DNA of 9,230 nucleotides, from positions 1 to 9,230 of the forward strand of contig JAPLGI010000075.1 in the NCBI GenBank assembly GCA_026390245.1, written 5' to 3'. The notes under the pieces are model-generated. The model was not told where the DNA came from. It was given only the letters and a program-made list of their open reading frames with translations, and did not search any database. Both the position numbers and the translations under genes were made by a program. The stretch is from Caldisericota bacterium (GTDB lineage: Bacteria; Caldisericota; Caldisericia; Cryosericales; Cryosericaceae). Positions 1-6,140 of the stretch are shown piece by piece (the stretch's first letter is position 1; each line of letters starts with the position of its first letter).

Positions 1-2
1 AA

Positions 3-134
3 GTATCCATGAAAGACCAGCCCAGTGTCATCTATGGAGACGTCGACGAGGCGAATGCCCGCCGAATCGTCCGCGAGCACATCCAAGGCGGTCAGGTCGT
101 CGCGGAATTGGTCATCAAACGGGGGAACATCTAG
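3..134 (+). CDS. C-terminal part of a thioredoxin-fold [2Fe-2S] ferredoxin-like protein (5' end outside window)
   Basis: Reading from base 3, 43 codons run in frame from the window edge to a TAG stop at 132-134. The fragment ends with a GDVDEANARRIVREHI segment followed by VVAELVI. This is the typical end of the small thioredoxin-like [2Fe-2S] proteins (HndB/HydC-adjacent type) that precede HydB-type flavoproteins in bifurcating hydrogenase operons. It resembles the matching segment of the N-terminal domains of both NuoF-like proteins in this window (around residues 66-90 in NuoF-1), which supports the call. The cluster-binding cysteines would lie upstream and cannot be seen. The ATG at 9-11 is internal to the domain and not a credible start. 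The next gene begins 25 bases after the stop, so co-transcription is likely. The likely role is an accessory electron carrier for the NuoF-1/FdhA complex. Confidence 0.7.
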   Translation, partial: VSMKDQPSVIYGDVDEANARRIVREHIQGGQVVAELVIKRGNI

Positions 135-140
135 CCGGAA

Positions 141-147
141 AAGGAGA
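141..147 (+). promoter_or_regulatory. Shine-Dalgarno for NuoF-1, unusually far from its start
   Basis: AAGGAGA lies in the 25-base gap after the ferredoxin fragment. From the AAGGAG core there are 13 bases to the ATG at 160, longer than the usual 5-9. Earlier in-frame ATGs (for example at 25) would overlap the ferredoxin gene and add about 45 low-complexity, Ser/Arg-rich residues not seen in this family, so 160 is still the better start. Confidence 0.5.
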
Positions 148-159
148 CGGGAAAACGCA

Positions 160-1944
160 ATGATACGAAATCAGCTGTTGATCTGTGCGGGTGGCGCCTG
201 CATTACAAGTGGTGAAAAGAGCGTCAAGGACGTGCTTGTCGAAGAGCTGGTGAAGAACGGCATCCAGGATGAGATCCAGATCATCGAAACGGGCTGTATG
301 GGAGCATGCGACCTGGGTCCGATCGTTGTTGTCTACCCGGAAGGGACGTTCTACCAGAAGGTCAATGTGGGGAATGCAGGCCTCATCGTCAGTGAGCATC
401 TCGTCAAGGGGCGCACTGTGCCTGAGTTGCTGTATCACGGACCAACGAGCGAAAAGAAAGCTCAGACAAGCGAGGAAATACCCTTCTACACGCGACAGGT
501 GAAGCGCGTACTGCGCAACTGCGGCGTGATAGATCCACTCTCGATCGAAGAATTCATTGCCCGTGATGGCTATTTCGGTCTTGGCAAGGCGTTGGAGATG
601 AGCCAGGACGAAATCATCAAGATCGTGCAGGATTCCGGGTTGCGTGGGCGCGGCGGAGCGGGATTTCCGACCGGGATCAAGTGGAAGGCAGCACAAGAAG
701 CAACGGGGTCTCCGAAGTACGTCGTCTGCAATGGTGATGAAGGGGATCCAGGTGCTTTCATGGACCGCAGCGTGCTCGAAGGCGACCCGCATTCGATCAT
801 CGAGTCGATGGTCATCGCGGGGTATGCCATCGGCGCCGCAACTGGCTATATGTACGTCCGTGCGGAGTATCCGCTTGCCATAGACCGCTTTGACTACGCC
901 CTCAAGAAGGCTCGTGAGTACGGGTTCCTCGGACAGAATATTCTCGGCAGCGGGTTCGACTTCGATATCGAGATTCGCATCGGCGCCGGGGCATTTGTCT
1001 GCGGCGAGGAGACTGCACTCCTCCGTTCCATCGAAGGGAAGCGGGGGATGCCAAGTCTGAAGCCTCCATTCCCGGCCCAGGCAGGGCTGTGGGGCAAGCC
1101 GACGCTCATAAACAACGTGGAGACGTATGCGAACATCGCCCCCATCATTATCAATGGCGCAGACTGGTTTCGCAGCGTTGGAACAACCAAGAGTCCCGGC
1201 ACCAAAGTGTTCGCCCTGGCTGGCAAGGTCCAGAACACCGGACTCGTCGAGGTTCCGATGGGTACGACGCTTCGTGAGCTGATCTTCGACATCGGTGGTG
1301 GTATTCCTGACGGCAAGAAGTTCAAGGGCGCCCAGACGGGAGGTCCTTCTGGAGGCATCATTACCGCCGACTACCTTGATATGCCCATCGATTTCGATTC
1401 GGTCAAGGAGATTGGGACCATCATGGGTTCCGGCGGTCTCATCGTTCTTGACGAGGACAATTGCATGGTCGACGTGGCCAAGTTCTATCTGGAGTTCACT
1501 GTTGACGAATCCTGCGGCAAGTGCACTCCTTGTCGCGAAGGGACGCGACAGATGTACCGGATCATGCAGCGCATCACGGATGGCAAAGGCCAGGCCAGCG
1601 ACATCGAGAGACTGAAGAGTCTGGGGAAGGTCCTCCAGCTTACTTCACTCTGTGGGCTGGGGCAGACAGCACCCAATCCGGTCCTGTCGACCATTCGCTT
1701 CTTTGAGGATGAGTACCGTGCACACATTGAAGACAAGAAGTGTCCGACACATGTCTGCAAGCATCTTCTTACCTACAGCATCAATCCGGACAAGTGCGTT
1801 GGCTGTACTGCGTGCGCCCGCCAATGCCCTGTCCAGGCTATTGCCGGCGAGGTCAAGAAAGTCCATATTATCGATCAGGACAAGTGCATCAAGTGTGGCT
1901 CGTGCTATGAAGTTTGCCGTTTCGGTGCCATTCTCAAAGAGTAA
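160..1944 (+). CDS. NADH-binding flavoprotein subunit of an electron-bifurcating-type formate dehydrogenase (HydB/NuoF type; NuoF-1)
   Basis: The 594-residue protein is a HydB/HndC-like relative of the complex I 51-kDa subunit. It would oxidise or reduce NAD(P)H at FMN and pass electrons through several clusters in the cytoplasm. Modules in order: a thioredoxin-fold [2Fe-2S] domain with C9, C14, C46 and C50; the FMN/NADH domain with GRGGAGFPTG at 163-172 and the GDEGDPGAFMDR segment near 192; an SLBB region; the NuoF cluster domain with C452, C455, C458 and C498; a short CPTHVC stretch (C528, C533) seen in HydB relatives; and two [4Fe-4S] ferredoxin motifs (C546/549/552/556 and C576/579/582/586). 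All ligands are present. The extra C-terminal clusters distinguish HydB/Bfu-type bifurcating subunits from plain NuoF. fdhA follows after 18 bases, so FdhA is the likely partner. Actual bifurcation is inferred, not shown by sequence. Confidence 0.93.
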   Translation: MIRNQLLICAGGACITSGEKSVKDVLVEELVKNGIQDEIQIIETGCMGACDLGPIVVVYPEGTFYQKVNVGNAGLIVSEHLVKGRTVPELLYHGPTSEKKAQTSEEIPFYTRQVKRVLRNCGVIDPLSIEEFIARDGYFGLGKALEMSQDEIIKIVQDSGLRGRGGAGFPTGIKWKAAQEATGSPKYVVCNGDEGDPGAFMDRSVLEGDPHSIIESMVIAGYAIGAATGYMYVRAEYPLAIDRFDYALKKAREYGFLGQNILGSGFDFDIEIRIGAGAFVCGEETALLRSIEGKRGMPSLKPPFPAQAGLWGKPTLINNVETYANIAPIIINGADWFRSVGTTKSPGTKVFALAGKVQNTGLVEVPMGTTLRELIFDIGGGIPDGKKFKGAQTGGPSGGIITADYLDMPIDFDSVKEIGTIMGSGGLIVLDEDNCMVDVAKFYLEFTVDESCGKCTPCREGTRQMYRIMQRITDGKGQASDIERLKSLGKVLQLTSLCGLGQTAPNPVLSTIRFFEDEYRAHIEDKKCPTHVCKHLLTYSINPDKCVGCTACARQCPVQAIAGEVKKVHIIDQDKCIKCGSCYEVCRFGAILKE

Positions 1945-1951
1945 TTCACCC

Positions 1952-1957
1952 GGGGGG
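1952..1957 (+). promoter_or_regulatory. Shine-Dalgarno of fdhA; leaves two adjacent ATG starts possible
   Basis: GGGGGG lies upstream of two consecutive ATGs at 1963 and 1966. The spacing is 5 bases to the first and 8 to the second, so the second may be used at least as often. The choice changes the protein by a single methionine. Confidence 0.45.
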
Positions 1958-1962
1958 AATTC

Positions 1963-4686
1963 ATGATGAGTGAGAAATTGATCAATGTTAAGATCGACGG
2001 GAAGGACTATCAGTTTCCTATGGGAATGACGATCCTGGATGCTTGCAAGAGTACCGGATATGATGTCCCCACTCTCTGTTACCTCGAAGGCATTGCCGAG
2101 GAAGGCGCTTGCGGAATGTGCGTCGTCGAGGTCAAGAAAGCCAGAACCCTTCAGAGGGCCTGCGTAACCAAGGTCACTGATGGCATGGAGATTACGACAG
2201 ATTCATCTGTCATTCACGATGCACGGCAGACGAACCTCGAACTTGCACTTGCGCATCACCCACTGGACTGCATGACGTGCGATGCGGACGGAGATTGCGA
2301 ACTGCAGGAACTGGCCTACCAGTTCGGCATCAAGAAGAGCGAGTTCCTTGTTGAGAAAGAGGCATTTGAAAGCTCCAAGGAAACTGCGTGGGACACAAAT
2401 CCATTCATCCAGTTCGACCCACAGAAGTGCATTCTCTGCAGACGTTGCGTGGACGCATGCGAGAACCAGGCGCTGGTCGAAGCGATTGGTGTGGCCATGA
2501 GAGGTTCCGGGTCTGTTGTGGCGACCCCATTCAACGTTCCTCTGGAGGGGACCGACTGCCAGTTCTGTGGCGCATGTGTGCAGGCTTGCCCTGTTGGAGC
2601 GCTGGTTGAGAAGCCTCGCGTCGGCAAGGGAAAGATCTTCAACCTTGAAAAGACCGAGACAATATGTAGCTATTGCGGAGTAGGCTGTAACATGACCGTG
2701 TACAAAGACAAGAAGAACGATCTTGTGATGGCGCGAGGAATTGACGACGCCTTGCCCAACAAGGGCAGACTGTGCGTCAAGGGACGCTATGGCTACGAGT
2801 ATGTGAACAGCAACGAGAGACTCACGAAGCCCCTCATCAAGGAGAACGGGAAGTTCAGGGAGGCCACGTGGGAAGAGGCTATTGCATACACCGCAACGAA
2901 GCTGCAGGAGATCAAGGACAAGTATGGACCTGATGCTATCGGCGTGCTTGGTTCCTCCAGATGCACAAATGAGGACAACTTCGCAGTGGAGAAATTTGCC
3001 CGCGCAGCCATTGGCACGAACAACGTGGACAACTGTGCGAGACTATGCCATGCCTCCACTATCGCGGGGCTGGGCAAGGCGCTTGGCGCTGCTGCTGCAA
3101 CGAACCCGGTCGATGACATCAAGAATATCGACGTGATGTTCGTGATCGGCTCGAACATGACGGAGACACATCCGGTGATTGCCCAGTTTGTGAAAGAGAA
3201 CAAGAAGAAGCGTGGCGCGAAGCTCATTGTGTGCGACCCGCGAAGGACGGACCTTGCAAAGGTGTCTGACATCTACATTCAGCACTTCCCGGGGACCGAC
3301 GTTGCACTCCTGAACGGCATGATGAAGATTATGGTGGACAGGGGGCTTGTCAATAAGGAATTCATCGAGGCGCATACAGAAGGATATGAGGAGTTCGTCA
3401 AGATCGTTTCGAAGTATGACCTTGACATGGTATCCCAACTGACGCGTGTCGACAAGGAGCTGATCAAGGAAGCTGCTGTGGCGTATGCTTCTGCCGTCAA
3501 TGCCACGATTTTTTACACCATGGGCATCACGCAGCACTCGGTCGGCACGGACAACGTTCTCAGCATCGCAAACCTTGCTCTTGTCACGGGGCACATTGGC
3601 AGAGAAGGCAACGGTATCAATCCGCTCAGGGGACAGGCGAATGTTCAGGGAGCCTGTGACATGGGAGCCCTTCCCGATGTCTACCCGGGTTATCAAAAGG
3701 TAGCTGATCCCGCTGCCAGAGAGAAGTTTGAAAAAGCATGGGGCGTCAAGCTGTCGGACAAGCCGGGGCTTCCCGTGACGGAATTCGGAGATGCAGCCCT
3801 TGCAGGGCATCTCAAGGCCATCTACTCGATGGGAGAGAACCCTCTCATGACAGAACCCGACATCACTCATGTCAGGAAGGGACTGGAAGCGCTCGATTTC
3901 CTTGCCGTTCAGGAGATCTTCCTCTCGGAGACCGCAGAGCTTGCAGACGTCGTCTTCCCATCCGCGGCTGCCTATGAGAAGGAAGGGACATTCACCAACA
4001 CCGAACGGAGAGTCCAGCTGCTCAGACCTGCTCGGGAGATGCCAGGCGATGCGAAGCTCGACTGGGAAATTGTCTCACTTGTTGCAGCAAAGATGGGCTA
4101 CTCCATGACGTACAGGAATGCTGCGGCTATCATGGACGAGGTCGCAAGCCTTGTTCCAGCGTATGGAGGTATTCACCATTGGCGGCTTGAGAAGGCGGGG
4201 CTGCAGTGGCCCTGCCCCAATGACGATCATGCGGGAACGAAGATCCTTCACTATGGCGGAGCCTTCAAGAGGCCGAGTGGAAAGGCCCTTGTGAGCCCGG
4301 TCGAATACATCGAACCAAGGGAACTTCCAGATGCCGACTATCCCATTCTGCTCACCACGGGCCGAATCCTCTATCACTACCATTCGGGACAGGAGTCAAG
4401 GAAAGTCAAAGTGCTGGACACGTTCGTTCCAAGAAACTACGTGGAGATCAGCAGGGAAGACGCCGAGAAGCTTCATGTCGAACATGGCGAAACAGTGAGG
4501 GTCTCGACCAGACGGGGCAGCATCGACGTTGAAGCAAGAATCTCTGAAAAGCCGATGCAGGGAGTTGTCTTCATCAGTTTCCATTTCCGTGAGGCAAGTG
4601 CAAATCTCTTGACAAATGCAGCTCTTGATCCGGTAGCCAAGATACCGGAGTTCAAAGTTGCAGCATGCAGGATTGACAAAATCTGA
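1963..4686 (+). CDS. fdhA: NAD-linked formate dehydrogenase catalytic (alpha) subunit, cysteine type, with NuoG-like N-terminus
   Basis: The 907-residue protein interconverts formate and CO2 at a Mo- or W-bis-pyranopterin site. The NuoG/HydA-like N-terminus carries a [2Fe-2S] site (C39, C50, C53, C67), a His-ligated [4Fe-4S] site (H99, C103, C106, C112) and two ferredoxin-type [4Fe-4S] sites (C156/159/162/166 and C199/202/205/209). The molybdopterin oxidoreductase domain starts near 230 with its own cluster (C235, C238, C242, C271) and K273. The metal ligand is C362 (codon TGC at 3046-3048) followed by H363 in CARLCHAS; E. coli FdhF has selenocysteine followed by His at this place. The dinucleotide-binding domain occupies about 775-905. 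No Tat signal is visible, so it should be cytoplasmic. It sits between NuoF-1 and a formate channel, which supports formate as substrate. A related reductase is conceivable but less likely. Confidence 0.93.
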   Translation: MMSEKLINVKIDGKDYQFPMGMTILDACKSTGYDVPTLCYLEGIAEEGACGMCVVEVKKARTLQRACVTKVTDGMEITTDSSVIHDARQTNLELALAHHPLDCMTCDADGDCELQELAYQFGIKKSEFLVEKEAFESSKETAWDTNPFIQFDPQKCILCRRCVDACENQALVEAIGVAMRGSGSVVATPFNVPLEGTDCQFCGACVQACPVGALVEKPRVGKGKIFNLEKTETICSYCGVGCNMTVYKDKKNDLVMARGIDDALPNKGRLCVKGRYGYEYVNSNERLTKPLIKENGKFREATWEEAIAYTATKLQEIKDKYGPDAIGVLGSSRCTNEDNFAVEKFARAAIGTNNVDNCARLCHASTIAGLGKALGAAAATNPVDDIKNIDVMFVIGSNMTETHPVIAQFVKENKKKRGAKLIVCDPRRTDLAKVSDIYIQHFPGTDVALLNGMMKIMVDRGLVNKEFIEAHTEGYEEFVKIVSKYDLDMVSQLTRVDKELIKEAAVAYASAVNATIFYTMGITQHSVGTDNVLSIANLALVTGHIGREGNGINPLRGQANVQGACDMGALPDVYPGYQKVADPAAREKFEKAWGVKLSDKPGLPVTEFGDAALAGHLKAIYSMGENPLMTEPDITHVRKGLEALDFLAVQEIFLSETAELADVVFPSAAAYEKEGTFTNTERRVQLLRPAREMPGDAKLDWEIVSLVAAKMGYSMTYRNAAAIMDEVASLVPAYGGIHHWRLEKAGLQWPCPNDDHAGTKILHYGGAFKRPSGKALVSPVEYIEPRELPDADYPILLTTGRILYHYHSGQESRKVKVLDTFVPRNYVEISREDAEKLHVEHGETVRVSTRRGSIDVEARISEKPMQGVVFISFHFREASANLLTNAALDPVAKIPEFKVAACRIDKI

Positions 4687-4689
4687 ACT

Positions 4690-4696
4690 GGGAGGA
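4690..4696 (+). promoter_or_regulatory. Shine-Dalgarno of the formate channel gene
   Basis: GGGAGGA lies inside the 14-base gap after the fdhA stop, 4 bases before the ATG at 4701. It fixes that start and suggests translation coupled to fdhA. Confidence 0.7.
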
Positions 4697-4700
4697 ACAA

Positions 4701-5549
4701 ATGGATCTGCCGATGTTCACACCGCCTCAAATTGCCGAGAAGCTGGGAGATGTCTGTCAGGGCAAATGCAGGACGCCGATGAAGAAGTTCTTCGTCCTCG
4801 CGATCCTTGCGGGAGCCTTCATTGCGTTCGGTGCACAGTTGTCAATTATCGTTGGTTCCGATGCGACCCTTGGGTTTGGCTTCACCAAGTTCATTGCTGG
4901 AGCCGTGTTCAGCGTGGGACTCATGCTCGTGGTGGTTGCAGGGGCCGAGCTTTTCACAGGTGACAACCTGATTGTCATTTCGGCGCTGGAGAAGAAAGTC
5001 CGGTGGGGAGAACTTCTGAAGACATGGATTGCAGTCTACCTTGGCAACCTGATTGGCTCTGTCATGATTGCTCTTCTTCTGTACTGGTCTGGTCTCTGGA
5101 GCATGAATGGCAACCTTGTCGGAGCCGCAGCACTCAAGATCGCGGGAAGCAAGGTCGGTCTTACGTTCGTTCAGGGACTTGTCAGAGGCGTTCTCTGCAA
5201 CTGGCTTGTGTGCCTGGCGGTATGGATGGCAACATCCTCAAAAGACGTCATTGGAAAGCTGTTCGCCGTCTTCTTCCCGGTCATGGCATTTGTTGCCTCG
5301 GGTTTTGAACACTCTGTCGCAAACATGTTCTTCATTCCTTACGGCATCCTGCTCAAGTCCGTTCCCAAGGTTGTCGAGGCAACAGGCAAGACCCTCGCAG
5401 ACTATGCAGGACTGAACTGGGCGACTCTCTGGACGAAGAACCTGATTCCTGTGACCATTGGCAACATCATCGGCGGCGCATTCTTCGTCGGCATCGTCTA
5501 TTGGTTTGTCTACCTGAAGAAGGCCCCGGAGACGCTGGAGGCGAAGTAG
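4701..5549 (+). CDS. Formate/nitrite transporter family channel (FocA/FdhC-like)
   Basis: The 282-residue membrane protein has the six-helix plan of the FNT family, which forms pentameric channels for formate and related small anions. Likely helices lie near 31-51, 63-81, 104-127, 157-178, 187-207 and 249-270. Family hallmarks are the AGAFIAFG stretch at 37-44, the loop ELFTGDN at 83-89 and FEHSVANMF at 202-210. H204 in the last motif corresponds to the central gating histidine of FocA. The length is normal for the family. There is no signal peptide; the first 28 residues look like the usual cytoplasmic N-terminal segment. The gene starts 14 bases after fdhA, so formate rather than nitrite or hydrosulfide is the likely substrate. 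The sequence does not show whether it imports formate for oxidation or exports it after CO2 reduction. Confidence 0.92.
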   Translation: MDLPMFTPPQIAEKLGDVCQGKCRTPMKKFFVLAILAGAFIAFGAQLSIIVGSDATLGFGFTKFIAGAVFSVGLMLVVVAGAELFTGDNLIVISALEKKVRWGELLKTWIAVYLGNLIGSVMIALLLYWSGLWSMNGNLVGAAALKIAGSKVGLTFVQGLVRGVLCNWLVCLAVWMATSSKDVIGKLFAVFFPVMAFVASGFEHSVANMFFIPYGILLKSVPKVVEATGKTLADYAGLNWATLWTKNLIPVTIGNIIGGAFFVGIVYWFVYLKKAPETLEAK

Positions 5550-5595
5550 GACCAGTCTCTCTTGCTGGCGCGAGTGCTTTGGAAAAAGACGATCA

Positions 5596-5602
5596 GGGAG
5601 GA
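5596..5602 (+). promoter_or_regulatory. Shine-Dalgarno that fixes the NuoE start
   Basis: GGGAGGA lies just upstream of the ATG at 5607. The reading frame is open further upstream (ATG at 5562), but that start has no comparable ribosome-binding site and would add 15 residues atypical of NuoE. Confidence 0.65.
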
Positions 5603-5606
5603 AAGC

Positions 5607-6140
5607 ATGGGGTCGGACAAGATCGTGCAATCAGCAGGAAAGGCGGGAACGCTGTCCGAGGAGGACAGAGCGTTCTTGCAGGACGTGGTCGAGAGGGATC
5701 GAGCCGAACACCGCGGCCGCGTGTCGTATATGGACATCATGTTTGAGCTGGAGCATCACTACGGGAACTCACTTCCTGGAGAAGTGCTTGGTGAGGTAGC
5801 GCGCCTGGTGGGCGCGCCTGCCTCGCAGCTCAACGGCTTCGTGACGTTCTATACGATGTTGTCTACCAAGCCACGGGGCAGACATGTGATACGCATCTGT
5901 ACAAGTGGACCGTGTCATGTTACCGGTGCTCCAGCCATCGTGACAGAGCTCAAGCGATTGCTGGGCGTGGAATTGGGCGAGACAACTTCGGACGGCATGT
6001 TTTCACTGGAGGCTTCCAGCTGTCTCGGCATCTGTGGTGTTTCTCCGGCGCTCATGATCGATGACGACGCGTATGGAAACCTTACGCCTGATGACCTGCC
6101 GAGAATTCTTGCCGCGAAGCGCGCGGGAGGTGCCACATGA
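5607..6140 (+). CDS. nuoE: NuoE-type [2Fe-2S] subunit (24-kDa/HydC-like)
   Basis: The 177-residue protein belongs to the complex I 24-kDa family, also found as HydC/HndA in bifurcating hydrogenases. An N-terminal helical part (about 15-85) includes the conserved stretch GAPASQLNGFVTFYTML near 69-85. The thioredoxin-fold domain follows and binds one [2Fe-2S] cluster through C98, C103, C139 and C143 (CX4C and CX3C). Length and cysteine spacing are normal. The gene lies 57 bases after the formate channel, the largest gap in the window, and its stop overlaps the next start (ATGA at 6137-6140). Translational coupling therefore makes NuoF-2 its obvious partner. It is the only NuoE in the window, so it could also serve NuoF-1; an upstream NuoE outside the window may do that instead. 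Confidence 0.92.
   Translation: MGSDKIVQSAGKAGTLSEEDRAFLQDVVERDRAEHRGRVSYMDIMFELEHHYGNSLPGEVLGEVARLVGAPASQLNGFVTFYTMLSTKPRGRHVIRICTSGPCHVTGAPAIVTELKRLLGVELGETTSDGMFSLEASSCLGICGVSPALMIDDDAYGNLTPDDLPRILAAKRAGGAT
6125..6130 (+). promoter_or_regulatory. Shine-Dalgarno of NuoF-2 inside the nuoE coding region
   Basis: GGGAGG lies 6 bases before the ATG at 6137, within the last codons of nuoE. It supports initiation at the ATGA overlap rather than at the later ATG at 6143. Confidence 0.6.

Noticed and set aside
25..159. Upstream extension of the NuoF-1 frame (ATG at 25)
   Set aside because: It overlaps the in-frame end of the [2Fe-2S] protein, encodes low-complexity Ser/Arg-rich sequence, and the conserved domain begins at the ATG at 160.
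115..792. Long minus-strand open frame opposite NuoF-1 (225 codons)
   Set aside because: Shadow of a well-supported plus-strand gene; no recognisable domain and no sensible ribosome-binding site.
3043..3870. Minus-strand open frame of 275 codons opposite fdhA
   Set aside because: Lies wholly within the conserved molybdopterin domain of fdhA; its translation resembles no family I know, so it is a shadow frame.
4630..4648. Inverted repeat CCGGTA-7 bases-TACCGG near the fdhA end
   Set aside because: It is inside codons for the DPVAKIPEF stretch common to this FdhA family, is only 6 bp and has no following T-run, so protein constraint explains it.
4609..4678. Two TTGACA boxes (4609-4614 and 4673-4678) as -35 elements for the formate channel gene
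   Set aside because: Neither has a reasonable -10 box at 16-18 bases; both lie in fdhA codons, and the tight spacing favours operon transcription.
5562..5606. ATG at 5562 as the nuoE start
   Set aside because: The ATG at 5607 has a strong Shine-Dalgarno (GGGAGGA) at 5596-5602; the extra 15 residues are not NuoE-like.
5550..5606. Terminator or promoter in the largest gap (channel to nuoE)
   Set aside because: Only a 4-bp CCAG/CTGG pairing and no T-run; no convincing -35/-10 pair.
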